In this document: positions 15,761 through 23,852 of the stretch, piece after piece
Layout: the number at the start of each line of letters is the position of its first letter
How positions within the stretch are numbered: the stretch's first letter is position 1
Source of the DNA: an uncultured Lachnospiraceae bacterium
GTDB lineage: Bacteria > Bacillota > Clostridia > Lachnospirales > Lachnospiraceae
Assembly (NCBI GenBank): GCA_905236925.1
Contig: CAJOQS010000130.1
Location: forward strand, 1 to 23,882
Reading direction: 5' to 3'
Length of the DNA stretch: 23,882 nucleotides
Position numbers and translations under genes: made by a program
Notes under the pieces: generated by a model
Database searches by the model: none
The model's input: only the letters and a program-made list of their open reading frames with translations
Told to the model about the DNA's origin: nothing

Positions 15761-16354
15761 TCAGGGCATAAGGCTTTCAAGCTCCGAGCAGAGGGCCTCG
15801 CGGTCCTTAGCTTCTTCCTCACCCGCATCCGTTCCTCCGCTCCTGCCGATAAGGCTGAAGAACTTTTCGCGGTCATCGGTTATCGTCACCTTATAGTCGT
15901 ATCCCCTGCGGGTCACAATGTCCTGAATATAGTTTCTGATATCATAGACATCCTCGTTTTCGCGGCCCGTAAGCCCGATTATCCTGCCGTGATCGATCAC
16001 AGCGAACGCAAGGCTCATGGCCTTCTTCTCGGACGTAATGATGTAATCCGAATAGATGATGCTTCCGGGTGCGGCATGCCGCTCGACTTCGGCGGCTTCC
16101 TCTTCACTGACGGATTTAAAGGGTCTGAACAGAATATATGTCGTAACATATCTGGCCATCGGGATCACAAACAGTGCCGCTATCACCGTGAAGATATTAC
16201 CCTTTTCCCACTTGTTCAGCGCAAGTCCCAGAACAAAGATCCCGGCAGCGACCATAAAAAGAATGACCGCCATGATAAGCTCGAATCTCTTTTTTGAATC
16301 TATATATCCGGGCTGCCCCTTGCTCTTGATTTTCTTCATGATTTTATCTTTCAT
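15761..16354 (-). CDS. Uncharacterised protein with two transmembrane helices
   Basis: I do not recognise this 197-residue protein. After a basic N-terminus (about 1-23) come two hydrophobic helices, about 25-47 and 54-78, then a soluble domain of about 115 residues with mixed alpha/beta character and an acidic end. By the positive-inside rule, both ends are probably cytoplasmic. The ATG at 16354 overlaps the stop of the RsuA-family gene as ATGA, which supports this start and coupled translation, although the AAGGAG upstream is 14 bases away. It lies 26 bases before the RluA/RluD-family gene. The coupling to two RNA-modification genes does not by itself reveal a role. Confidence 0.85.
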   Translation of the reverse strand: MKDKIMKKIKSKGQPGYIDSKKRFELIMAVILFMVAAGIFVLGLALNKWEKGNIFTVIAALFVIPMARYVTTYILFRPFKSVSEEEAAEVERHAAPGSIIYSDYIITSEKKAMSLAFAVIDHGRIIGLTGRENEDVYDIRNYIQDIVTRRGYDYKVTITDDREKFFSLIGRSGGTDAGEEEAKDREALCSELESLMP

Positions 16355-17100
16355 CTGCTGCGCAAAGGCTCCTTTCCCACTGCCTCATATAGTTGCCTGA
16401 TCTCATTCTCATTCAGTTCCCTGTATTCCCCAGGTGCAAGCGCCGGATCGAGATCGAGCGGACCGAACGCGATGCGTTTAAGATACTTTACTTCACCGCC
16501 GACTGCCGCTATCAGCCTCTTGACCTCATGGAACTTTCCCTCCGTGACCGTTACAAGAGCCTCGCAGCTGTCCTTTTCGCGGTCCTCCTTAAGTATATCG
16601 AGTACTGCCGGCTTAGATGTGAAATCCTTGAACTCTATCCCTTCCGCAAGTCTTTTGCCGGCGTCAGCATCCGGGATACCGTTGATCCTTAGATAATACT
16701 TTTTATCAACATGCCTTGAAGGAGACAGCAGGTAGTGCGAGAGCTCGCCGTCATTGGTCACGAGCAGAAGCCCCTCGGCGTCCTTGTCAAGGCGTCCGAC
16801 AGAAAACAGATCCCTGACACGCTCCTTTTCAAACAGTTCGATAACGGTCGGGGCAGTCTTATCGGAATTGGCACATACCGTCCCGGCAGGCTTGTTTATC
16901 ATATACCAGACCGGGCCGGCGCTGCGGTTTACTACGGCTCCTTTTTCTCCCGCAAGCCTTATCTCGTCGGTGTCCTTCACGTTCAGTCCGCTGTCCTTAA
17001 CGGTCTGTCCGTTCACGAGGACCTTCCCGGACCTGACCAAATCCTTGACTTCCGTTCTTGTTCCCAAACCTGCTTCCGCAAGAAATCTGTCCAGCCTCAT
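16351..17100 (-). CDS. RsuA/RluB-family pseudouridine synthase
   Basis: Pseudouridine synthase acting on rRNA, of the RsuA/RluB/RluE/RluF branch. The 249-residue protein has an S4 domain (about 1-48, MRLDRFLAEAGLGTR) and a catalytic domain with D105 in VGRLDKDAEGLLLVTNDG. The usual Thr of the RLDKDTEGLL motif is Ala here. YMINKPAG and EGKFHEVKRLI are further family marks. I chose ATG 17100, nine bases after GGAG; an in-frame TTG at 17115 would add five residues and overlaps that site. The start shares one base with the stop of the methyltransferase gene (TAATG). The target position in 16S or 23S rRNA is unknown. Confidence 0.94.
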   Translation of the reverse strand: MRLDRFLAEAGLGTRTEVKDLVRSGKVLVNGQTVKDSGLNVKDTDEIRLAGEKGAVVNRSAGPVWYMINKPAGTVCANSDKTAPTVIELFEKERVRDLFSVGRLDKDAEGLLLVTNDGELSHYLLSPSRHVDKKYYLRINGIPDADAGKRLAEGIEFKDFTSKPAVLDILKEDREKDSCEALVTVTEGKFHEVKRLIAAVGGEVKYLKRIAFGPLDLDPALAPGEYRELNENEIRQLYEAVGKEPLRSR

Positions 17101-18494
17101 TACATCAGTCTCCAACCCGGAAGATATTTGTTCTTAAGTCTTCCGCCTGCTGCCTTTCCCCATCCCAGAGGGAACCCGTCGCAGCATACCAGAACGTAGC
17201 CGTCGGGTGTGTCCGGCGGTATCTCTATGCTTTCACACTTCAGGTACTTTATAACCGCGGGATCACCTGAAGCCAGCTCTATCCTGTTATCGTATTCATC
17301 GGCCTTAAGCGCGCACGCAAGAGCCTGTGAGGGCTCGAACCGGTCTTTTTTCATCTCGCCGAGCAGAAGTCCCGACCTCATTACCCTGAGCCCCGAAAGG
17401 GACGGAAGGTCTTTCGGCATCATATACAGACGCCCCTCTCTGACCTCGATCGCTCCTTCCGGAATGTCAAAGCCTATATGCGAGAGGAAATCAAGTGCTT
17501 CCTTCGAAACTCCCTTGTTCTTTAAGGATGCTGCTCCGCTGCCGGCAAACCGGCCCTCATCACCTTCGGGACCGTCTTTCCTGAGCAGGGCCACGAAATG
17601 TCCCTCCCCGCCGACCTTGTGCGGATACAGTCGAAGCGCTTCTTCTATTTCCTGCGGTCCTTCAACAAGTTCGGGTCTTCCCTTTTGGAAGCCTACGAAG
17701 CGGGGATCATCAATGTCGGCCGCCTTTACCACGTGCATGTCGGGGTATTGCTCCAGCAGCCATTTAAGGGTGCCCTCATCCTCCTCAATCGAGAAAGTGC
17801 ATGTAGAGTAGATCATATATCCGCCGGGCCTCAGCATGCTTACCGCAGACGGAAGTATCTCCTTCTGAAGCTTGGCGTAGTAGCCTGTTCCGTATTGCTC
17901 CCAGTTCTTTATTATCGCGTGGGATTTTCTGAACATTCCCTCGCCCGAGCATGGCGCGTCCACGAGAATGCAGTCGAAGAAACCGTCAAAGGAGCGTGCC
18001 AGCTTGGCCGGAGCCTCACTTATGACTACTGCATTGCGGATGCCGAAAAGCTCCACATTCTTAAGGAGAGCCTTGGCCCGTGAATTGCTGATATCATTGC
18101 ACACCAGCACTCCCTCACCCTTCAGCCTTGCTCCGAGCTCCGTCGTTTTTCCTCCGGGCGCGGCGCACAGATCAAGTACCCTGTCCCCGGGCTTTACCGG
18201 AAGCAGGGACGCGGGAGTCATTGCGCTGGGCTCCTGTATGTAGTACAGACCCGCGTAATAGTACGGATGCTTTGAAGCTCCGGAATTCTCATCATAGTAG
18301 AATCCGTTATGTATCCACGGCACCTCTCGGATCTCAAAAGGCGCGATCTCCTTAAAGCGCTGCGGCGTAAGTTTGAGAGTATTGACCCTAACGCCGGCCT
18401 TGTGACTCTCATTATAACAATCGAGGAAGCTGTCAAGCTCATCGCCCAACAGCTCCTTCATCTTATTCTTGAAATTCTCCGGGATATAATTCAT
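17100..18494 (-). CDS. NOL1/NOP2/Sun-family rRNA cytosine-5 methyltransferase (RsmF-like)
   Basis: AdoMet-dependent enzyme that makes 5-methylcytosine in 16S rRNA. The 464-residue protein has AdoMet motif I at DLCAAPGGKT (108-117), the two catalytic cysteines C182 in DAPCSGEGMF and C232 in STCTFS, and a C-terminal region (about 300-464) like the RsmF RNA-binding domain. The length fits RsmF/YebU-type proteins. The length and C-terminal domain argue against RsmB, which has an N-terminal NusB-like domain not seen here. GAGG lies nine bases before the ATG, and the gene follows the alarmone synthetase by six bases. Confidence 0.94.
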   Translation of the reverse strand: MNYIPENFKNKMKELLGDELDSFLDCYNESHKAGVRVNTLKLTPQRFKEIAPFEIREVPWIHNGFYYDENSGASKHPYYYAGLYYIQEPSAMTPASLLPVKPGDRVLDLCAAPGGKTTELGARLKGEGVLVCNDISNSRAKALLKNVELFGIRNAVVISEAPAKLARSFDGFFDCILVDAPCSGEGMFRKSHAIIKNWEQYGTGYYAKLQKEILPSAVSMLRPGGYMIYSTCTFSIEEDEGTLKWLLEQYPDMHVVKAADIDDPRFVGFQKGRPELVEGPQEIEEALRLYPHKVGGEGHFVALLRKDGPEGDEGRFAGSGAASLKNKGVSKEALDFLSHIGFDIPEGAIEVREGRLYMMPKDLPSLSGLRVMRSGLLLGEMKKDRFEPSQALACALKADEYDNRIELASGDPAVIKYLKCESIEIPPDTPDGYVLVCCDGFPLGWGKAAGGRLKNKYLPGWRLM

Positions 18495-18500
18495 TTAAGC

Positions 18501-19304
18501 CTACCTCAGTGACTGGGCTCTGTAACCTTCCGAAATAACGTCGAGTTCCTTGGCAAAATGCTGAAGTGTCTCAAGGTCCTCGCTCTCGTAGATCCGGAAG
18601 AATTCATCCTGAATCCTCAGTATCTCGCGCTTGTTGGCGACCTTATACAGATTCTGGATATTGGTAAGGATATCCGCAACAACATTCGACTTAACGGTAA
18701 AGGTGTTCTGGGCATCCATGATCTCACTGCGCACAAGGCTCATCTCCCTGTCAAGGGCAACTATGGCCTCACTGGCCTTTAAGAGCCTTATTCTCAGGGA
18801 TTCGGGCATGTTTCCGCGATACTTGTACTGAAGCGAATGCTCGACCGTGGCCCAGAAGTTCATCGCAAGCGTGCGGATCTGTATCTCGGCGAAGATATCC
18901 TTGGGTCCGTGTATCGTTTCGACACGGTATTTGATTACCATGTGGTAGCTGCGGTAGCCGGAGGGCTTGGTATCCTTGATATAATCAAGCTCCTCGACCA
19001 CCTTCATGTCGGTCCTCTTGCGGATCAGTTCAACGACCTTGTAGATGTCCTCGATGAACTGGCAGATTATCCTTATTCCCGCGATATCATCGATCTCCGA
19101 TTCAAAATCGTCGAGACTGATGTGCTTCTTCTGAACCTTTTCGAGGATACTCGATATGCTCTTGACTCTTCCGTCGACCTGCTCGATCGGTGAATAGAGT
19201 CCGGCCTTCTTGTACGAGTTCTGCACATGCTCGAATTTTACTCTGAGCTCGTCTACCGCAAGCGCGTAGGGCTCAAGTATTTCTCTCCACAGTTGTATTT
19301 CCAT
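18501..19304 (-). CDS. Small alarmone synthetase (GTP pyrophosphokinase, RelQ/YjbM type)
   Basis: Makes (p)ppGpp by moving pyrophosphate from ATP to GTP or GDP, a cytoplasmic stringent-response signal. The 267-residue protein has only the synthetase domain: no HD hydrolase, TGS or ACT domain. Motifs are GRVKSISSILEK (45-56), DDIAGIRI with D73, DYIKDTKPSGYRSYH (107-121) and the acidic E140 in FAEIQIRT. An extended helical C-terminus of about 60 residues makes it somewhat longer than YjbM (about 211 residues). It starts one base after the LCP gene stop and sits between wall-assembly and rRNA-modification genes, all in one direction. Activity is inferred from intact motifs. Confidence 0.94.
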   Translation of the reverse strand: MEIQLWREILEPYALAVDELRVKFEHVQNSYKKAGLYSPIEQVDGRVKSISSILEKVQKKHISLDDFESEIDDIAGIRIICQFIEDIYKVVELIRKRTDMKVVEELDYIKDTKPSGYRSYHMVIKYRVETIHGPKDIFAEIQIRTLAMNFWATVEHSLQYKYRGNMPESLRIRLLKASEAIVALDREMSLVRSEIMDAQNTFTVKSNVVADILTNIQNLYKVANKREILRIQDEFFRIYESEDLETLQHFAKELDVISEGYRAQSLR

Positions 19305-19305
19305 A

Positions 19306-20967
19306 TTACTCCGTTTCGTTTTCGGCGTTGCCGTAAATGATCGTATTTAGAGCCTGGGCGTTGATCTGGAGGTCGATCTTTGTAACTACCATTCCTCTCA
19401 GAAGTGCCTCTGAAAATGATCCGCTCACGGGGATCCTGTGATTCTCTATGCCGTTCTCGAGACCGATATCCTGAAGCAGCGATAAGTAGCCTCTGATCTC
19501 GTCACCCGTAAGATCCGTCGTGACATAGGGAAGACATTTATCCGCAAGACCTATAAGCTCAAGATAGCTCATATCGGACAGCTTCTCATAGATCCGGTTC
19601 AGGAGTGTACGCTGCCTTGTGGTACGTCCGAAATCGCTGTACTCTCCGGTTGCGGTGCCGACAGCCCTTATCCTGCAGTAGCCGAGCGCCTGATTGCCGT
19701 TCAGATGGTTCATGCCGGACTTCACATTACGGTATTCGGCCTTCGAGATATAATTGGTTTTGTTCAGATATGAGGCTTCCTGCGATGTAAGCTCGATATC
19801 CACCCCGCCGAGGGCATCGATTATCTGTTCAAAACTGTCGAAATTAACCAGCATATAGTTGTCGAATTCGACATTCAGATTGTTCCTTAAGGTCTCGTAG
19901 AGAAGCGAAACGCCGCCGATCGTGTATGCGACATTGATCCTGTTGTCCGCGTGATTCGGTATAGCTACAAGACAATCGCGCATTATGGAGGTAAGCTTTA
20001 CCCTGCTCTCCTCGGTGTTGATTGTAGCGATCATGATCAGATCGCTGCGCCCGCGGACGGACCCGCCTCCGATGTTTTCTTCTCCGAGAAGAAGTATGTT
20101 GTACACCTTCTTTGCGGGAAGAGCTGCCTCGGGATCGTCCGTCTCAGCCTCATCCGGTTCGGGTGTGAGTACAGGTTCGGGAGTAACGACCTCATAATCG
20201 TCGGGTATCACTTCCAGATCGGACCTTAACAAAGACTCGACAGGTTCATCATCGGTAATATCGGGGACATCGATCTCGGTAACGCTCTGAACGGGGACCT
20301 GTGTTATCTTCTCGGCCGCATAATTGCTGCCCCACTTCAGGAGAAGCCTCTTGCCCGGAGCAGAATTCGTGATCCAGACCAGAATGAGGACTGCTCCGAG
20401 AACTGTTCCGGCAACGGCATACGCCCAGCCCGGGACCTTTTTAAAAAAGTGTCTGAGTTTTCCGGTAAAGCTGCTGTCAGCTTCGCCCGATTCCTTACCG
20501 TCGTCCTCAAGATCTTCGATCTCATCTGCCACGTTTGGGATCGGAACCATTATCAGAGTGTTTTCGATCTCGGAATCAACCTGCTGGATGAGCGACTCGC
20601 CAATAGCCTCGACCATTTCACGGTCTTCTTCCTCGTGCTCCATTTCTGCGAGCTCTTCCTCAAAGTCATCAAAGGCTTCTTCCTCGACCCGCTCCGAGAT
20701 GGCTGCCTGTGATGCCGCTGCTGCCGGTTCGGATACCTGTTTGGATACCGGTTCTGATACCTGTTCGGGTTCCGGTGTCGGTTCCGGCCGGGCTTCAGGC
20801 TCCGGTTCGGCTTCAGGTTCCGGTTCAGGTTCGCGCGACCCTTCAGTCGAAGCCGATGTTTCGGTCTTCACCGTATAGAGCTTGACATCACTTTCGCTTT
20901 CGCTATCATTCTCAATAACATCCGGTTTGATCTCGATAAACTCTTCGGGATTGTTATTCTGTTCCAT
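19306..20967 (-). CDS. LytR-CpsA-Psr (LCP) family protein with Pro-Glu-rich cytoplasmic region
   Basis: Membrane-anchored phosphotransferase family that attaches anionic glycopolymers such as teichoic acid or capsule to peptidoglycan outside the cell. The 553-residue product has a cytoplasmic N-terminus of about 180 residues, very acidic, with a Pro-Glu repeat at about 46-68. One membrane helix follows at about 181-199, then a linker and the LCP domain (about 286-463). Conserved polar residues include D309 in GRSDLIMIATIN, R330 in SIMRDCLVAIP, and the Arg cluster in FGRTTRQRTLLNR. The start ATG 20967 has GGAGG six bases upstream and overlaps the previous LCP gene by 14 bases. The attached polymer is unknown. 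The two tandem LCP proteins share stretches such as YLNKTNYIS and HLNGNQALGYCR, so they are paralogues. Confidence 0.93.
   Translation of the reverse strand: MEQNNNPEEFIEIKPDVIENDSESESDVKLYTVKTETSASTEGSREPEPEPEAEPEPEARPEPTPEPEQVSEPVSKQVSEPAAAASQAAISERVEEEAFDDFEEELAEMEHEEEDREMVEAIGESLIQQVDSEIENTLIMVPIPNVADEIEDLEDDGKESGEADSSFTGKLRHFFKKVPGWAYAVAGTVLGAVLILVWITNSAPGKRLLLKWGSNYAAEKITQVPVQSVTEIDVPDITDDEPVESLLRSDLEVIPDDYEVVTPEPVLTPEPDEAETDDPEAALPAKKVYNILLLGEENIGGGSVRGRSDLIMIATINTEESRVKLTSIMRDCLVAIPNHADNRINVAYTIGGVSLLYETLRNNLNVEFDNYMLVNFDSFEQIIDALGGVDIELTSQEASYLNKTNYISKAEYRNVKSGMNHLNGNQALGYCRIRAVGTATGEYSDFGRTTRQRTLLNRIYEKLSDMSYLELIGLADKCLPYVTTDLTGDEIRGYLSLLQDIGLENGIENHRIPVSGSFSEALLRGMVVTKIDLQINAQALNTIIYGNAENETE
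20725..20832 (-). repeat. Pro-Glu and SEP-type coding repeat in the LCP gene
   Basis: This stretch encodes a run of Glu-Pro dipeptides with occasional Ala and Thr, then two copies of QVSEP. The DNA is a low-complexity array of GAACC/GAGCC-type units on the coding strand. Such arrays change length easily by slippage. The protein region lies before the membrane helix, so on the cytoplasmic side. Confidence 0.75.
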
Positions 20968-22396
20968 TACCGCCCTCCGAAGGAGTGCCCTCCTCGTCCT
21001 CATCCAGGAAAAGGAACTTGTGGAAGGCCTTTATGTTTTCCTCAATGTAGTCATCGATAACCAAAGTATAAGTAACGGTCTTGGTACCGTTGAAGATTCC
21101 GGTCTCTCCGCTGTCCTTGAAATACTCCTCTGCGGGAAGTCTCATGGAAACAGTCTCGGAGATGCCGTTGTTTACGATCTCGGTCAGAAGATCATGTATC
21201 TGATCCTCACTCAGATTGGTATGAACATAGCCCAGAAGATCCTGCGTGAGCGAGATCAGATCCGTGAGCTTTGTGGATTTATATTTCGCGATTATCGCGC
21301 TGATAACTCTGCGCTGTCTTACGGTACGGCCGTAATCATTGTTTGCGCCGCCGAGCGTAACAACCTTTCTTACACGGCAGTAGCCGAGAGCCTGGTTGCC
21401 GTTCAGATGATTCCATCCGGCCTTGAGGTTTCTGTATTCGGGATTGCTGATATAGTTTGTCTTATTGAGATAACGCGCTTCCTTCTCGCCAAGCTCGATA
21501 TCGATTCCGCCCAGCCTGTTGATGACCTTCTCGAAGCTTGAGAAATTAACGCAGGCGTAACCGGATATCTTGACATCATAGGTCTGCTCGATGGTCCTTA
21601 TCAGAAGAGCAGCACCCTTTGCGCGGGCTTCCGCTCCGGTCTCCGCGCCGTATGCTCCCTTCGCGTATGCGGAATTCAGCTTGTTCTTGTCCCAGCCCGG
21701 GATATCGACATACGTATCGCGGAGCAGCGAAGTCATCTTGATAGTGTTGTCCTTTGTGTTGACAGACACGAGCATGATGGCATCTGTATTGGCTGCGCCG
21801 TCTATCTGCTCGATACCGAATAACAGAAAGGTCTTGACATAGTCTTCACTTCTGGGTTCCTTTTCCTGAACGATGATCTGTCCGTTGCTGTCACGGATTA
21901 TGATGTTGCCGTTCTCGTCAACCTCGATCGATGAATCGGATATTTCATCTGACGGTATCACATTGACATCGATGGTATCCTCCGTATCATCGCCGGTATC
22001 GGGCCTGGAAACGCTCTGCTTGACAAATCTGGCCACAAAGCGCATGCTGAGTGACCTTCCGGAATTTGTTCCGAGCAGCCAAACTGCAAGGGCTATAACC
22101 ACCGCAAGGAAACCGAATCCGATCTTGCCCGCAAGGGGGAGGCCTTTTCTTTTTCCGGAATCATCCCCGTCACCGCCGTCGATCTCCTCAGGCAGCGCGT
22201 CGTCGGTCTCTGCCACGCCCGCTTCAAGGTCTTCCGTCATATCGTCAAAATCCTCTTCCGTATATTCATCATCCGGAAGATCGTCTTCTTCTATATCCTC
22301 AAATTCTATATCATCGTCAGCTGCAACATCCGAACCTATATCGCAGCCTCCGTTCATATCTTCCTCGACAAAATCGTCAAACTCACTTTTTCTCAT
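20954..22396 (-). CDS. LytR-CpsA-Psr (LCP) family protein with acidic cytoplasmic region
   Basis: First of two tandem LCP proteins, about 480 residues. The N-terminal 80 or so residues are strongly acidic (many Asp and Glu, few basic residues) and cytoplasmic. A membrane helix follows at about 89-110, then a linker and the extracellular LCP domain (about 187-365). The landmarks are D205 in NTDAIMLVSVN, R226 in SLLRDTYVDIPG and the Arg cluster R357/R360/R362 in YGRTVRQRR. The start is uncertain: ATG 22396 is 15 bases after AAAGGA, whereas ATG 22411 directly abuts that motif and would add five residues. Its stop lies inside the following LCP gene, a 14-base overlap that suggests coupled translation and fixed stoichiometry. 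The glycopolymer substrate is not evident from the neighbours. Confidence 0.93.
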   Translation of the reverse strand: MRKSEFDDFVEEDMNGGCDIGSDVAADDDIEFEDIEEDDLPDDEYTEEDFDDMTEDLEAGVAETDDALPEEIDGGDGDDSGKRKGLPLAGKIGFGFLAVVIALAVWLLGTNSGRSLSMRFVARFVKQSVSRPDTGDDTEDTIDVNVIPSDEISDSSIEVDENGNIIIRDSNGQIIVQEKEPRSEDYVKTFLLFGIEQIDGAANTDAIMLVSVNTKDNTIKMTSLLRDTYVDIPGWDKNKLNSAYAKGAYGAETGAEARAKGAALLIRTIEQTYDVKISGYACVNFSSFEKVINRLGGIDIELGEKEARYLNKTNYISNPEYRNLKAGWNHLNGNQALGYCRVRKVVTLGGANNDYGRTVRQRRVISAIIAKYKSTKLTDLISLTQDLLGYVHTNLSEDQIHDLLTEIVNNGISETVSMRLPAEEYFKDSGETGIFNGTKTVTYTLVIDDYIEENIKAFHKFLFLDEDEEGTPSEGGNGTE

Positions 22397-22416
22397 GATT
22401 ACAAAATACATTCCTT

Positions 22417-23781
22417 TCAGTTCTTAAAGCTGTGAATAGGCGCCGGAATGCGACCTTCACGGGAGATAAACCTCTCACAGGAAAACCTGTTGACAGGCAT
22501 TACGGGGGCTTCACCGAAGAGCCCGCCGAAATTCAGCGTATCGCCCACCTTCATTCCGATGGCCGGAATAAGACGGACTGCAGTAGTTTTCTGATTGACC
22601 ATTCCGATCGCCATTTCATCCGCGATTATGCCCGATATGGTAGCCGCGGAGGTATCGCCCGGAATAGCGATCATATCAAGTCCCACGGAGCATACGCAGG
22701 TCATTGCCTCAAGCTTCTCAAGCGTGAGAGCGCCCGCGTTAACAGCCTCTATCATGCCCTGATCCTCGCTTACGGGAATAAATGCTCCGCTAAGGCCGCC
22801 GACATAGGAGCTGGCCATAACGCCGCCCTTTTTAACCTGGTCGTTCAGCAGAGCAAGAGCCGCAGTCGTTCCGGGTGCACCGGGCTGCTCAAGACCGATC
22901 TCCTTCAGTATATCAGCCACACTGTCGCCAATAGCGGGCGTGGGGGCAAGCGAAAGATCCACTATGCCAAACGGAACATCCAGCTGCCTGGCCGCTTCAC
23001 GGGCTACGAGCTGGCCTACTCTCGTGATCTTGAACGCGGTCTTCTTTATCGTTTCGCAAAGCACCTCAAAGTTCTCGGTCCTTACGGATTCAAGCGCATG
23101 CTTTACAACACCGGGGCCGCTGACGCCGACATTGATAACGGCTTCACCCTCGGTAATGCCGTGGAAGGCACCCGCCATAAAGGGGTTATCGTCCGGCGCG
23201 TTGCAGAATACAACCAGCTTCGCGCAGCCGAGCGATTCCGTTCCGTATGACTTCTCAGCGGTTTCAAGTATTATCTCGCCGAGCTTGCGCACAGCGTTCA
23301 TATTGATGCCGGTTCTTGTCGACCCGACATTGACCGAGCTGCACAGTCTTGAAGTTTCGGCCAGCACCCGGGGGATCGATTCAAGGAACATCTGCTCCTT
23401 ATCGGTCATTCCCTTGGAGATAACGGCGCTGTAGCCGCCGATCAGGTTGACCCCGATGCTCTCCGCCGCTGCGTCAAGAGTCTTCGCGATCCGCACATAA
23501 TCATCCCGGCTTTTGCATGCGGCCGCACCTATCGTGGCTATCGGCGTAACCGAGATTCTCTTGTTGACTACAGGTATTCCGAAGCTTTTCGAAATATGCT
23601 CGCCTACCTCTACAAGCCGTCCCGCTTTCGAAACTATCTTATTTCTGATCTTTTCACAGCATCTGTCAAGGTCAGAATCTATGCAATCAAACAGGTTGAT
23701 ACCCATGGTGATCGTCCGGACATCAAGGTTCTCCTTCTCGATCATGGCATTGGTCTCGGCAACCTCTTTAATGTTGATCAT
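22417..23781 (-). CDS. PFL family protein (UPF0210/DUF711)
   Basis: A 454-residue cytoplasmic protein of the conserved UPF0210 family, related to the glycyl-radical (PFL-like) fold but of unproven function. Recognisable stretches are ITMGINLFDCID near the N-terminus, VNKRISVTPIATIGAA, NLIGGYSA, GVSGPGVVKHAL, DLSLAPTPAIGDSVA and, near the end, IPAIGMKVGDTLNFGGLFG. I see no glycyl-radical loop of the RVxGY type, so radical chemistry should not be assumed. In many Bacillota this gene directly follows a small ACT-domain gene, and the end of such a gene is visible upstream here, which suggests a metabolite-controlled pair. A GA-rich ribosome site (GAGGGAG) lies four bases before the ATG. Confidence 0.93.
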   Translation of the reverse strand: MINIKEVAETNAMIEKENLDVRTITMGINLFDCIDSDLDRCCEKIRNKIVSKAGRLVEVGEHISKSFGIPVVNKRISVTPIATIGAAACKSRDDYVRIAKTLDAAAESIGVNLIGGYSAVISKGMTDKEQMFLESIPRVLAETSRLCSSVNVGSTRTGINMNAVRKLGEIILETAEKSYGTESLGCAKLVVFCNAPDDNPFMAGAFHGITEGEAVINVGVSGPGVVKHALESVRTENFEVLCETIKKTAFKITRVGQLVAREAARQLDVPFGIVDLSLAPTPAIGDSVADILKEIGLEQPGAPGTTAALALLNDQVKKGGVMASSYVGGLSGAFIPVSEDQGMIEAVNAGALTLEKLEAMTCVCSVGLDMIAIPGDTSAATISGIIADEMAIGMVNQKTTAVRLIPAIGMKVGDTLNFGGLFGEAPVMPVNRFSCERFISREGRIPAPIHSFKN

Positions 23782-23803
23782 CTTACTCCCTCACTTCTTA
23801 AAT

Positions 23804-23822
23804 GACGCGGTTCACCCGCATC
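23804..23822 (-). other. Short hairpin between the ACT-domain and PFL genes
   Basis: On the minus strand GATGCGG and CCGCGTC can pair (seven bp, one G-T) around a five-base loop. Only a weak ATTT follows. It is more likely an intercistronic stem than a terminator. Confidence 0.3.
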
Positions 23823-23852
23823 TTATTCTTTACTTTCCCTGCTGCAGGCAGC

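Noticed and set aside
22432..23250. A plus-strand open frame of about 270 codons opposite the PFL gene
   Set aside because: It is wholly inside the well-recognised UPF0210 gene, shows no family pattern and has no promoter or ribosome site.
22417..23781. A true glycyl-radical enzyme (pyruvate formate-lyase)
   Set aside because: The length is 454 instead of over 750 residues, and no C-terminal glycyl-radical motif or neighbouring activase gene is seen. The PFL name refers to a remote family relation.
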